Source of the DNA: Pseudomonadales bacterium
Lineage (GTDB): Bacteria; Pseudomonadota; Gammaproteobacteria; Pseudomonadales; Ketobacteraceae
Direction of reading: 5' to 3'
DNA: 64,000 nt
Assembly: GCA_002708905.1 (NCBI GenBank)
Contig: PAPM01000012.1
Location: 39,638 to 103,637, forward strand
The notes under the pieces were generated by a model. The model was not told where the DNA came from, did not search any database, and saw only the letters and a list, made by a program, of their open reading frames with translations. Position 1 is the stretch's first letter. Each line of letters starts with the position of its first letter. Below, piece by piece: positions 36,647 to 46,239 of the stretch. The translations under genes were made by a program, and so were the position numbers.

Positions 36647-36687
36647 GCTCGAACATGAAACAGTTTAGTTACTACTGGCTGAAGGCC

Positions 36688-38271
36688 CTAACTGATGGTT
36701 CCATCCACGATACGGTCGAACACAATCAGATTGTCGCGCATCCCGGCATTACCCAACCCATGACTGGGGAAGTAACCCGTGTTGGTAAACAGGTTCTGTT
36801 CACCGTGAAGGGCCATGTAGTTCAGTACCACAGTTTCCACCAGCAAATTGGGGTTGTTGGCCGCCGGACTGGAGGAGGTTTCCACCGAGCCATCCCCCCG
36901 GAACCAACCGATCTGGCGACCGGAAACGTTACCCGTCATCGCAGCCCGGCCATTGGGGTTGTACACCAGGAAGAAGGAGGCGGCGGTGGATGAGTTATCC
37001 CCGGTCCACACCCCTTTGCCACGCCCGTCCACAGACTCATCCAGCATGCCGTTACTGGCGACCGAGCCATCGCTGAAAACGTAGAGGAACAGCGGTACTC
37101 CAACGCGATGAGCGTATTCAATACAAGCACCCATGCAGCGTCCTGCACGCAGATCCCGGATCTCACCGGTGGAACGATCACCGGTATGATAATCGAAACC
37201 ACCCATGGTTACCGTACCGGCACCGGCAAAGCCGTTAACCACCAGCTTCATGACCGAGGCGGTTTTGCGGAATTCACCGTCACCGCTGAATTCAGCGGTG
37301 CTGAAGATCCCCGCCGCGCCGACGATGTCCGGATCACCTTCCGGGTTCAATGTGGCAGGGTTACCGTAGCGATCCGCCAGGTCCGCACTCTTCACATAAC
37401 CACAGCGGATCAAATCTTCGATGACCGCTTCCCGGGTCACAATACCCTGGTTCGCCAGCTTCTGGTCACTGATACGGGCGATGGATTCCATTACGCTGAC
37501 CACATCAGATTGATCCAGCAAACCTACCAGCTTACCGGTGTCCACCAGGCCGGTAACGTCACTGGGACGGTCCACCTTGGTAGGCCGGATGCCTGGATCA
37601 ATCATCATCGCCGGGGCCATGGAGTTACCACCGGATTCCGAACTGCGAGAACCGATCAGGGTAAGCAACTCACCGTCCGCCCCTGCCCGGCCAATGCCGT
37701 ACATGGGGTTATGAGGATTGTTACCGGTATCGTTTTCGGAGCGGGCAGGAATAACGGCGCCATCCACGTTCGCCAACGCCGCGGCAGAGGCCTTTTCCCG
37801 GATACCCCGACCAAAAGCACTGTCTGTGTGAAACAGCAGCCCCATGGTGGCATCAATGAAGTCACTGAGGTTGGTGTCCGGATTCATGATGCTGGGCACC
37901 ATATCACCCGGCAGCCCCATCTTGTTGTAACCGGCGGTGCTGATAAAGTCTTCCTGTCCACCCTGCTGACCTACCAACACGTTGGAGCCGGCGATGTTGG
38001 CACCGCCAGCCAGGTCAAAACAGATAAAAGGAATCTTACCGGCACCCTGCACCGTGATACCACAGCCATCCCGCAGGGTGGCGATATCACCGGATAACGC
38101 CGCATAGGCCGCATTGGGGTTGGCAAACAGACCCATGATACCCGGGCCCAACACGCTGGCGGCACCGGTCATCAAACCCTGGCGAATAAAATCGCGGCGG
38201 GACTTGGGACGTTCGTGATCTGCATAAAGCAATGGGGCATTGGGGTCTAAAGTATTTGGTTTCTTTTTCAT
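36688..38271 (-). CDS. Tat-exported DUF1501-like protein
   Basis: A 527-residue protein with a twin-arginine signal (SRRDFIRQGL, Arg25/Arg26, then a hydrophobic stretch to about 57). The mature part has the DUF1501-type features PFICFDLAGGANIAGSN near the start, GGFDYHTGDRSTGE in the C-terminal half and a sulfatase/alkaline-phosphatase-like glycine-rich pattern. Function is unknown; such proteins are often encoded beside DUF1800 or planctomycete-type cytochromes. It lies 10 bp downstream of the LamG cytochrome gene and ends before a strong terminator. Some databases label relatives as GspF, which this sequence does not support. Confidence 0.8.
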   Translation of the reverse strand: MKKKPNTLDPNAPLLYADHERPKSRRDFIRQGLMTGAASVLGPGIMGLFANPNAAYAALSGDIATLRDGCGITVQGAGKIPFICFDLAGGANIAGSNVLVGQQGGQEDFISTAGYNKMGLPGDMVPSIMNPDTNLSDFIDATMGLLFHTDSAFGRGIREKASAAALANVDGAVIPARSENDTGNNPHNPMYGIGRAGADGELLTLIGSRSSESGGNSMAPAMMIDPGIRPTKVDRPSDVTGLVDTGKLVGLLDQSDVVSVMESIARISDQKLANQGIVTREAVIEDLIRCGYVKSADLADRYGNPATLNPEGDPDIVGAAGIFSTAEFSGDGEFRKTASVMKLVVNGFAGAGTVTMGGFDYHTGDRSTGEIRDLRAGRCMGACIEYAHRVGVPLFLYVFSDGSVASNGMLDESVDGRGKGVWTGDNSSTAASFFLVYNPNGRAAMTGNVSGRQIGWFRGDGSVETSSSPAANNPNLLVETVVLNYMALHGEQNLFTNTGYFPSHGLGNAGMRDNLIVFDRIVDGTIS

Positions 38272-38281
38272 GTCACTACCC

Positions 38282-40924
38282 TCACTGTACCAGTACGGCG
38301 GCCGAGCCTAACGCGGCGGCACAGGTTGCTTTAACAATTTTCTGAGTTACATCAGCGCCTTCGCCACTGTGGCGGTCTACGGCCAGCAAGGTAATCAGAT
38401 TATCCAGTTCGGTCTTCATGTCCAGTTCGTTAGGTTGCGATGCCAGACCACTACCCACCACATTGGCATACAGAGGATCGATAATGGCATCACGCTCCAG
38501 GGTACTGTCAAAGGCCGGTGTTACCGCCAGGTTGAAGTTACCGAAGGCAGGGAAGAATGCGGCTCTCCTGGTGGGATCATCCACCAACTCACTGCAGTAT
38601 TCGATCGCCATCTGCGCTACGGCCATCTGGTGTGAAGACAGGAACGTCTCGGCCGAGGTGGTGGTCGGCAGTTGCTGCTTCACAGTCTGATAGGTGCTGA
38701 CCACATTGCTGTTGGTCACCGGGACGCCGGTAATCTTGGACATGGAAGCATTGATTTCAGCAAAGTTACGCAGCCCCACGTCAGGTTCCACCGCAGACAC
38801 TGCGGGCAATGTCGGACTGACCACCGCCTCAACCCGGACATCACTGTAACTGCCAATCTGTTCAAAGGTCAGGAAGAATTCGTCAGAGTTCGATCCGCCC
38901 TCCATCGGCAGTACCGTTCCGATACTGGACAACACCTGGCCGGTTTCCTCGGAGTACAGGGACGCTTCCAGCGTGGTCTGCAACTTGGCATAAGCCTGAC
39001 CTACGGAGGGTTCCTTACCATTGATGCCCACTCGCATGCCCTCCAGCGGCACACCACTGAAACTGGACTGGGCAACACCGGAATCAGTGCCGGCAGCGCG
39101 GATACGATATAGGAACGGATCTGTGAACAGGTAACTATAGCTGTCAAAGATGGCCGCTTCGAAGACCACATAGCTGTCAAAGCCGTCATCAATACCGGTG
39201 AGGTCATCGCAGTTGTTGCTGGCGTCACAATGCTCCAGCTTGAACAGCAGGTAATATTTCTCGCCTACTCCGGCATCAAAGTTGGTGGTGATTTCCTCCT
39301 GACTGAGAGCTCGATCGTATATGGCAGCGAAGCGGATAATGCCTTCCCATGGGCGGTCACCGGAGGCTTCGTTACCCATGATGAAGACAAAGCTGTCATC
39401 CCAGCTGCTCAAGCTGCCAACAGAAGATGGATCTGCATCACCGGTATAAACGCCATTCACGTAGATGCGTCGGCCATTGACGGGATCAAAGGTCAGCACC
39501 ACATGCTGCAGGGTAGCCTGCAGGCGCTCATCGTCATCCGCCGTGGACAAGGCCGGCTCACCGTTGCCATCCGTACTGGAGCTGCGGTGCAGGAAGTCGT
39601 AGTTATACAGCGTCTGGCCCAGAGTAAAGTTACGGCTGCTGGTACCATCTGAATAGGTCATGATGCGGGCCGGGCCTTCCTGGGTTACGTTGGCCGGCGC
39701 CACCCAGGCTTCCAGGGAATAGGCATTGCTGGACTTGATTCGATTGGCCAGCTTACGGCTGGAGACGATGCTGGCCTGCGCCTTACCGCCGGGAAGGAAC
39801 TGGATACCATTACCGCCCACCCAGTTGTAATCGCCTTCCAGATCCAGGTTCATGGCGGGATCCACGCCACTCTTGTCCAGAATCAGGGTACCATCACCTT
39901 CAGAGAACTCCCACAAGGCAATGGCACCGGTATCGATACGGCCACCACCACTGGCCAGAATACCATCCCGCTCCAGAATCAAGGCGCGGCTGGTGAGCCA
40001 GTTGGCCGGTACTTCATTGGGTGCAGGTATGGCCGCCTCAAACAACTTGATGGCATCCAGCATTTCCTGGGCGTTGGCCATGCAGTCCTCACCGCAGTTG
40101 TGGAATTCACTGCGCTGACGCACTACAAAACGGGACAGTGCTTCGGCCAGAGGACGATCCTGAACCCCATCTTCGATGTCGATCTTGCTGCGGGACAGGT
40201 CATAGGCCTCATAGACATCATCGCCGGCAAAATAAGGCTGCTGGGCCGTCAACGCATCCGAGCGGTGGCAGCTGTTGCAGTTATAGTCTGCGAACAGTGG
40301 ATAGATATAGGTTTGAAATGCGGTAACCGCCGCATCATAACCATCACCACCAGCTACCGGCAGTTGCTTGGTCACGGTAATGACATGCTCATCCGGCGCC
40401 GACAACTGGATTTCAGTGCTGCTGGAGCTGACGCCATTCAACCAGCGGTCGATAAAGTCCGTCATCTCAGAGGCACAGGCTGCCGGACTGGACAACCAGC
40501 ACGCCTGCTGGTGATTGGCAGCGGCGTATTCCACGAATTTGGAATCACCGGGATTATTGCGGTTAATGTAATTGCGCGCCACGTTATAGGCCGCATCCAC
40601 ATCATTGGCATTCAGAAAGTAAGGTGCCTGGGTGCCGTTATGGCAACCGCCACAATCCTTGGTGCGCAATTCATCGAAGAAGTACTGCTTGAAGCGACAG
40701 ACTTCTGCAATGGTATCCGCATCAGAATAACTATGACCACACTGGGCACCGGTGTAGGGGCTATCATCCACTACCACCGTCTCACCATCTCCGCCCAAGC
40801 CGTTATTGTATTGGGCATTGGTTTCGGTTGATGCACCACCGCCACAGCCGGCCAGCACCAACACCAGGGATGCCAGCAGGGGCATCATCCAGTTCTTTAC
40901 GTTCAGTTCGCTTAACACTTTCAT
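38282..40924 (-). CDS. Dihaem lipoprotein with LamG-like domain
   Basis: An 880-residue lipoprotein (lipobox LAGC, Cys27). Two c-type haem motifs lie in the N-terminal third: CGGCH 91-95 and CNSCH 216-220, with further cysteines at about 62, 76, 142 and 150. A LamG/concanavalin-like domain follows (about 335-530, with AYSLEAWVAPANVTQEGPAR and RRIYVNGVYTGD). The rest has no match I recognise. It is probably anchored at the outer membrane and could transfer electrons. Located 41 bp downstream of the monohaem cytochrome gene and 10 bp upstream of the DUF1501 gene. Confidence 0.82.
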   Translation of the reverse strand: MKVLSELNVKNWMMPLLASLVLVLAGCGGGASTETNAQYNNGLGGDGETVVVDDSPYTGAQCGHSYSDADTIAEVCRFKQYFFDELRTKDCGGCHNGTQAPYFLNANDVDAAYNVARNYINRNNPGDSKFVEYAAANHQQACWLSSPAACASEMTDFIDRWLNGVSSSSTEIQLSAPDEHVITVTKQLPVAGGDGYDAAVTAFQTYIYPLFADYNCNSCHRSDALTAQQPYFAGDDVYEAYDLSRSKIDIEDGVQDRPLAEALSRFVVRQRSEFHNCGEDCMANAQEMLDAIKLFEAAIPAPNEVPANWLTSRALILERDGILASGGGRIDTGAIALWEFSEGDGTLILDKSGVDPAMNLDLEGDYNWVGGNGIQFLPGGKAQASIVSSRKLANRIKSSNAYSLEAWVAPANVTQEGPARIMTYSDGTSSRNFTLGQTLYNYDFLHRSSSTDGNGEPALSTADDDERLQATLQHVVLTFDPVNGRRIYVNGVYTGDADPSSVGSLSSWDDSFVFIMGNEASGDRPWEGIIRFAAIYDRALSQEEITTNFDAGVGEKYYLLFKLEHCDASNNCDDLTGIDDGFDSYVVFEAAIFDSYSYLFTDPFLYRIRAAGTDSGVAQSSFSGVPLEGMRVGINGKEPSVGQAYAKLQTTLEASLYSEETGQVLSSIGTVLPMEGGSNSDEFFLTFEQIGSYSDVRVEAVVSPTLPAVSAVEPDVGLRNFAEINASMSKITGVPVTNSNVVSTYQTVKQQLPTTTSAETFLSSHQMAVAQMAIEYCSELVDDPTRRAAFFPAFGNFNLAVTPAFDSTLERDAIIDPLYANVVGSGLASQPNELDMKTELDNLITLLAVDRHSGEGADVTQKIVKATCAAALGSAAVLVQ

Positions 40925-40965
40925 TTTAATTCTCCACAGTATCCTGTCAGGCCTTCAACTCAGGC

Positions 40966-42174
40966 TCAATCGCCCCGGCAGTAAGCTGCGGCATCAGTAA
41001 ACGCAGTCTGCAGGTTGTAGTTGCTGGCTTCTAAGTTGGTCACCATGGACGACACTTGCGCATGATCCGCACTGGTAGTGGGTTCGTGCAAGCAAACGGT
41101 CTGGAATACCTGTTTTACCTGGCATTCCGCAAAGGCATTTGAATGGGACAGTTCCATCCCCATGGATTTGGCTCCGCTGCCGCTGCCCGGCAGGCCTGAA
41201 TCCCAGCCCAGAGCAGAGTTCTGGCCCTGGCGCCAGTAGTTGGTCCAATCATCGTTGGGGGTTACATAGCCATAACGGAAGTTATCTGCGTTGATATGGT
41301 ACTTGGGCTGAACAGCACCGGCGGTGTACTCCAGGCGCCCCTCTTCCGTACCCTCTTCACCGGTCCAGTTGTAATAGGCAAACGCCTGGGCCAGAGGATC
41401 CATGCCGGCATGACAGCCTACGCATCGATTGAGAAAGATGCGGCTGTCACCACCCGGGCTACGGGAAACATCCTGCCGAATGCGGTCAGGTGTGCGGGTG
41501 GTATCCTGCACCTGCTCCAAATCCCGGCAGAGAAAGTTCATCATGGTGAAGCGGAACATGGCCCGGTTGGTGCCCGCAACAAAGTAGGCTTTCGCTGCCG
41601 CACGGGTGGTCATCACACCGGCGGTTGCGCCGGCGGCCAAGCCGGTAACACTGGATTGGGTTGTTCGCTGCAGCACACTGTCGCTCCCCAGATCGGCCCC
41701 ACTGGCTTCCAGAGCCGCGTAGTGATCATTGTTGTCGTTGGAATAGGCCGGTAATCCACCGGATACCCCGACATACAGTACGTTGTCATACAGGACTTTA
41801 CGGAAATCATCCCCGTCCCGCACCAGACCAATCACCGTCGCCGTGAAATCATTCAGGTCAGCGAACATGGTCTGTTCTTCATTGGTCCAGGGGGTCACCA
41901 TATTTTTCAGGGTGACGTTGTAGAAGCCGGAGGAGGACAATGCCACCTGGGCTGCATCTCTGGCTTCCTGGTCTGTGAAAGAGGCTCCGCTGGCGTAAGA
42001 CACCATCTCCGTCAGCTCAGTCTCGGTTGGGGGTACGCCGGCAATACGGTCGTACATGCGCTTGGCTTGATCCCGTGCCCCGGCCTGGGCCAGGCTTCCG
42101 GTCACGGCCAAAGCCACTCCCAGAATCACAGCACTGGCGTTTAGCGCCCGGTTTACTCTTCTCGTTATTAACAT
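40966..42174 (-). CDS. Exported c-type cytochrome of DUF1549/DUF1585-like type
   Basis: A 402-residue secreted protein with a signal peptide (about 1-31). KRMYDRIAGVPPTETEL resembles the N-terminal motif of planctomycete-type DUF1549 cytochrome-associated proteins, and a single haem motif CVGCH lies at 251-255 followed by HAGMDPLAQAFAYYNW, reminiscent of DUF1588/DUF1585 proteins (the CHxxxDPxG theme). Function is unknown. Start 42174 is preferred over an upstream in-frame ATG (42237) because the signal peptide begins there and an AGGTG sequence precedes it. First gene of a leftward three-gene unit. Confidence 0.78.
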   Translation of the reverse strand: MLITRRVNRALNASAVILGVALAVTGSLAQAGARDQAKRMYDRIAGVPPTETELTEMVSYASGASFTDQEARDAAQVALSSSGFYNVTLKNMVTPWTNEEQTMFADLNDFTATVIGLVRDGDDFRKVLYDNVLYVGVSGGLPAYSNDNNDHYAALEASGADLGSDSVLQRTTQSSVTGLAAGATAGVMTTRAAAKAYFVAGTNRAMFRFTMMNFLCRDLEQVQDTTRTPDRIRQDVSRSPGGDSRIFLNRCVGCHAGMDPLAQAFAYYNWTGEEGTEEGRLEYTAGAVQPKYHINADNFRYGYVTPNDDWTNYWRQGQNSALGWDSGLPGSGSGAKSMGMELSHSNAFAECQVKQVFQTVCLHEPTTSADHAQVSSMVTNLEASNYNLQTAFTDAAAYCRGD

Positions 42175-42592
42175 GGTTCTACACCTATATTCCTGGCTAA
42201 TCCAAACTGCGACAGCGCTACAGACCATTTCCATCAAGCTTAAGCATTGTATTCATAGTGCTGGTTGATATTTAGACAAACGGGCCGTTTTAACGGCTTA
42301 GTGTTGTTGTTTACCTGAATGCCTTCAACCATAGTTATTTACATAGTTGCTTAGATAGTTACTCAAAGTGACGCAGATTTACGGATGCTACATACCCAGT
42401 TTAAACAGCACATCAGTGGATAATGCGTGACCGGTATCGCAAACTGACAATTCGCAACCAGCTTAATAACCACATTGTGATTCAGTCCAAATTTAGAGCC
42501 GCCGGGAACGTGCCAAACTTTACATACTAAGTGAAAACCTGGATGTGGTGACGTCACGACAGGTGCCGCACCACTCGCTTTGGAATAATAAA
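42175..42592. other. Divergent control region between cytochrome unit and HzsA-related unit
   Basis: A 418-bp gap with no convincing gene. It holds three 12-bp direct repeats (listed separately), an AT-rich central part, and a 10-bp palindrome GTGACGTCAC (42548-42557) close to the HzsA-related start. Both flanking units must be transcribed from it. Confidence 0.7.
42331..42366. repeat. Three tandem 12-bp direct repeats
   Basis: ATAGTTATTTAC, ATAGTTGCTTAG and ATAGTTACTCAA follow each other without gaps (42331-42342, 42343-42354, 42355-42366). All share ATAGTT at 12-bp spacing, close to one helical turn, as expected for a regulator binding on one DNA face. Confidence 0.7.
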
Positions 42593-45397
42593 ATGAATTG
42601 TAATTACTTAATTCAACAGAACCGGTTCAGGGCAACTTTGGTGGCCTTATTGGCAAGCGCATTGCTCTATGGGTGTGGTAGCGACGACAAGTTGCCCGGA
42701 GGCGCGAACCCCGGGGACCAGGATCCGCTGTCCGTAGGAACCCCTCTGTTTTACATTGAACGCCAGGTCACCGACCAACCCAACAGCTTGACCGACCCGT
42801 TGGAATTTATTGGCGGCGGGCGCCTGATCATGAGGACCCGTGCGGACCGCAACGCCCTGGAGGAAGACCTGGGCAGCCGCGTTTGCGCAACCAACTGCGA
42901 CTTCCGGGACCTGGACGTTTCTTTTGATGGTAATTTCCTGGTTTTTTCCGCCCGGGAGGAAGACCCGGATGAAAATGACAACATTCAATACACCTGGGAT
43001 CTCTACGAGTACAACATCGCGGAAGACACTGTACGCAAACTCATCCCAACCGATGACAGCTCCAAGTTCAACCACGAAATCACCCCCCGCTACCTGCCTT
43101 CCGGTGACATTGTTTTCGCTTCAACCCGACAGAAGTCCACCCGGGAAATCAATCTTGAAACCGCTAATGGCGGCGCCTACTCAGGGCTTGAGGAAGACCG
43201 CCGGGAACGGGCCCTGAACCTGCACGTAATGGCTGCCAATGGCCAGAATATCCGGCAGATTACCTTTAACATGAGTCACGATGCCTACCCGGTCGTATTA
43301 CTGGATGGCACCATCATCTACACCCGCTGGGATAATTTTTCCCGCAACTCGATGAACCTTTACCATGTCAATCCGGACGGCACAGGCAACCAGCTTGTCT
43401 ACGGCATGCATAGCCACGACACCGGTCCAGGCGCCTCCGACCTGCAATTTGTTAAGTCCAACATCCTGCCGGACGGCAGCTTGTTTGTACTGGCCCGCCC
43501 GATGGAAAGCGATTTCTATGGCGGAGATTTTATGACAATCAATATCAATAATTATGTGGACAACACCACCCCCACCGCCCTCACCAACGGCAGCGGACCG
43601 GCTCAGGCCAGCATAACCGACACCGATGTGAATACCGGCGCGGAATACTCCCTCGGAGGCTACTACGCGGATTTTCACCCGCTATGGGATGACACCAATC
43701 GGGCGCTGGCCAGTTGGAGCCTGTGCCGGGTGCAGAACGGCGAGCTGATTCAGCCCTGCAACAGCGACACCATGAGCGCTCCCGGAGCCACCCCGGCAGA
43801 GCCGGCTTACGGCATCTGGATGCTGAATTACAGCGACAACACCCAGACTCCGATTATTCCGGGTCGCACCGGTATCGTGATCACGGACGTGGCCCTGGGT
43901 TATGAGCGCACAGCTCCCCTTACCTTCTTTGATGACCAGCCCTTCGAACAGAACAATTGCTTGAGTTTCAATCCCAAACTGGGAGCGACCACCCAAACCG
44001 AAATGTGTGCCGGCCAGGAAGGGGTTATTCATATCCGCAATATTTACGAAACCGATGGCATCCTGAACCCCAATTTTGATGGCAACGACATGGGTGCGCT
44101 TTATAGCGCGGTATCAAACCCCGACACCACCGATGCCGACAACCGACCCGCCCGTTTCCTGCGGGTTGTGAAGGGAGTGCCGGAACCGGATCGGGATATT
44201 CGCCAGCCGGACGGCGACGCCTTTGGTCGCGCCGGCGCCCAGCGCATGAAAGAGATTTTGGGATATGCTCCCATCGAGCCCGACGGTTCCGTCAAAGTAC
44301 GGGTACCGGCCAACGTTCCCCTGATGATCAGCATCACCGACGCTGACGGCCAACGACTGACGGCCCGCCACCAGAACTGGCTCAGTGTGCGCCCGGGGGA
44401 AATTCTGGAGTGCAAGGGCTGCCATTCTGCCAACAGCACCGAGCCCCACGGTCGTTTCTATGCCCAGCCGGATTCAACCAACCCCGGTGAGACCAACGGC
44501 AGCATTTATACTGACGCCACATCGGAAATCACCGCCCCTCCTTTTGATACCTCTATCAGCGGCGAAATTCTCAATGCCACCATGGCAGAAGCCAAGTTCT
44601 ACTATGTGGAAAACCAGATGAATTCCTCCGCCCAGGACATCATCAAGCTCAATCAGGACCCCAGATTCACCTTTACCTGGTTGGACGGCATGAATTCCCC
44701 GCTCACCGAGGCAGACATGGAACTGGAGAGCAGTAGCCTGGAGCGGCTGGCGGCCGCCCCCTGGTACAGCAATCTGCCTACCTATATTGCCGGTGGTTAC
44801 GAGCTACCAACCAACAACCATTGCGAAAACTGGAATTACCGCTGTCGAATTCGCATCAACTATCCGGATCATATCCAGCCCCTGTGGGAGCATGTCCGCT
44901 CGCTCACCATTCCGCCGGCCCTTGGTGGCGACGGCGTTACCGTTGTGCCTACGGCCTGTACCGACTGCCACAGCCGGGTGGATAACATGGGCGCCCCCCA
45001 GGTGCCTGCAGGCCAGCTGGAACTCACCAGCCAAGTGGATCTGGGAATTCGTATGCGCTCCTATGAAGAGCTGTTTTTCACCGACGTCCTTATGGTGGAC
45101 GACGGCATGGGCAATGTAGTGGACTGCACTGTGGATGTACCCCGAGTTGATGAGAATGGTGACCCTGTGCTCGATGAAAATGACGTCCAAATTATCGATA
45201 CCGTTATTTGTGATCCGTCTGAAGGCCCCTATGTCTCACCCAATGGCGCCAGAGCCAGTGCTGCATTTTTCGCACTCTTCGCGCCGGGCGCCAGTCATGA
45301 AGACTATCTGACCCCGGCAGAACTGCGTCTGATATCGGAATGGCTGGATATTGGCGGCCAATACTACAATGATCTGTTTGCTGCACCAGAGAATTGA
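42593..45397 (+). CDS. HzsA-related dihaem lipoprotein with beta-propeller
   Basis: A 934-residue lipoprotein (LLYGC lipobox near residue 30). The N-terminal half looks like a TolB/WD-type propeller, with repeated DGxxxF/IxF...A/SR patterns such as LPSGDIVFASTRQ and LDGTIIYTRWDN. Two haem motifs follow, CKGCH at 607-611 and CTDCH at 789-793. This layout matches proteins annotated as related to hydrazine synthase alpha subunit; there is no hydrazine synthase beta or gamma subunit here, so anammox chemistry is not implied. Start 42593 is preferred over an upstream in-frame GTG. First gene of the rightward set. Confidence 0.82.
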   Translation: MNCNYLIQQNRFRATLVALLASALLYGCGSDDKLPGGANPGDQDPLSVGTPLFYIERQVTDQPNSLTDPLEFIGGGRLIMRTRADRNALEEDLGSRVCATNCDFRDLDVSFDGNFLVFSAREEDPDENDNIQYTWDLYEYNIAEDTVRKLIPTDDSSKFNHEITPRYLPSGDIVFASTRQKSTREINLETANGGAYSGLEEDRRERALNLHVMAANGQNIRQITFNMSHDAYPVVLLDGTIIYTRWDNFSRNSMNLYHVNPDGTGNQLVYGMHSHDTGPGASDLQFVKSNILPDGSLFVLARPMESDFYGGDFMTININNYVDNTTPTALTNGSGPAQASITDTDVNTGAEYSLGGYYADFHPLWDDTNRALASWSLCRVQNGELIQPCNSDTMSAPGATPAEPAYGIWMLNYSDNTQTPIIPGRTGIVITDVALGYERTAPLTFFDDQPFEQNNCLSFNPKLGATTQTEMCAGQEGVIHIRNIYETDGILNPNFDGNDMGALYSAVSNPDTTDADNRPARFLRVVKGVPEPDRDIRQPDGDAFGRAGAQRMKEILGYAPIEPDGSVKVRVPANVPLMISITDADGQRLTARHQNWLSVRPGEILECKGCHSANSTEPHGRFYAQPDSTNPGETNGSIYTDATSEITAPPFDTSISGEILNATMAEAKFYYVENQMNSSAQDIIKLNQDPRFTFTWLDGMNSPLTEADMELESSSLERLAAAPWYSNLPTYIAGGYELPTNNHCENWNYRCRIRINYPDHIQPLWEHVRSLTIPPALGGDGVTVVPTACTDCHSRVDNMGAPQVPAGQLELTSQVDLGIRMRSYEELFFTDVLMVDDGMGNVVDCTVDVPRVDENGDPVLDENDVQIIDTVICDPSEGPYVSPNGARASAAFFALFAPGASHEDYLTPAELRLISEWLDIGGQYYNDLFAAPEN

Positions 45398-45402
45398 GGT
45401 TC

Positions 45403-45428
45403 TGCGGTGGGTAGCTGCACCCACCGCA
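45403..45428 (+). terminator. Hairpin after the HzsA-related gene
   Basis: TGCGGTGGGT (45403-45412) pairs with ACCCACCGCA (45419-45428) over a 6-nt loop. No T-tract follows, so partial termination or RNA protection is possible. Confidence 0.4.
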
Positions 45429-45498
45429 ATGCTATAGAATGGCGACAAAACAAGACCTTAGAACCTCCCAACAATAAAGAAGGCGTCCTACCCACAAC

Positions 45499-46239
45499 AT
45501 GACAGTACGGATTCTATTAAGTATTTTAATCCTGTTTTGCGCGGGCATAGGGCACGTTCAGGCAACGGAGTACCCCTCCGTCAAAGTCGCGGAGCCTTAT
45601 CTGGATCTGCGCACAGGCCCTGGACGGGGTTACCCCAAGACCCAGATCGTGGAACGGGGGGATTGGGTGGAAGTCATCATGCGACGTACCGACTGGATTA
45701 AGGTGCGCACCGTCAAAGGGTTCGAGGGCTGGGCCCATCAGGATGACCTGGCCAGGACCCTGGATCCGGACGGCGAACCCACCCAGATCAGCACGGTGGG
45801 TGAAGGTGAATTTATCCACCGCCGCTGGGAGGTGGGTTTCAAGGTTGGCACATTCTCCGGCGCACGCACCAGTGACGTTTATCTTGGTTATTACTTTACC
45901 GACAACCTGTCCGCGGAAGTGACTGCCGGTCAAGCCTTCGGCACCAGTGTGGATTTTCAGTTTCTCAATGTCAGCCTGACCCACCAACCCTGGCCCCAGT
46001 GGCGCTACTCCCCCTACCTCACCCTGGGCGGTGGTGCCAAACAATCCCGCTATAGTAATACAGAAGTCCAGCTCAGCAGCCGCACCGACCAGACTCTGCA
46101 TGCGGGGGCAGGCCTGCGTATTTATCTGGCCCGTCAACTGATGGGGCGCCTCGAGTACCGCAATACCGTGATACTCACAGACCAAGAACAAAATGAAGAG
46201 AGTGACGAATGGACAATCGGTTTATCCGCCTTTTTCTAA
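45499..46239 (+). CDS. SH3-domain and beta-barrel outer-membrane protein
   Basis: A 246-residue exported protein. A signal peptide (about 1-22) is followed by a bacterial SH3 domain (about 28-87, with PYLDLRTGPGRGYPKTQIVE and VKGFEGWAHQDDL) that may contact peptidoglycan, then a small outer-membrane beta-barrel (about 105-246) with alternating aromatic strands ending in a C-terminal Phe (SAFF). It overlaps the next gene, another barrel, by 31 bp. Likely an envelope partner of the adjacent redox proteins; its role is not known. Confidence 0.8.
   Translation: MTVRILLSILILFCAGIGHVQATEYPSVKVAEPYLDLRTGPGRGYPKTQIVERGDWVEVIMRRTDWIKVRTVKGFEGWAHQDDLARTLDPDGEPTQISTVGEGEFIHRRWEVGFKVGTFSGARTSDVYLGYYFTDNLSAEVTAGQAFGTSVDFQFLNVSLTHQPWPQWRYSPYLTLGGGAKQSRYSNTEVQLSSRTDQTLHAGAGLRIYLARQLMGRLEYRNTVILTDQEQNEESDEWTIGLSAFF

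Noticed and set aside
36688..38271. General secretion protein GspF
   Set aside because: This label is attached to some relatives, but the protein is Tat-exported with a DUF1501-like body and has none of the GspF membrane topology.
42593..45397. Hydrazine synthase/anammox chemistry
   Set aside because: Only an HzsA-like propeller and haem layout is present. There are no beta/gamma subunits, hydrazine dehydrogenase or other anammox genes, and the organism is gammaproteobacterial.
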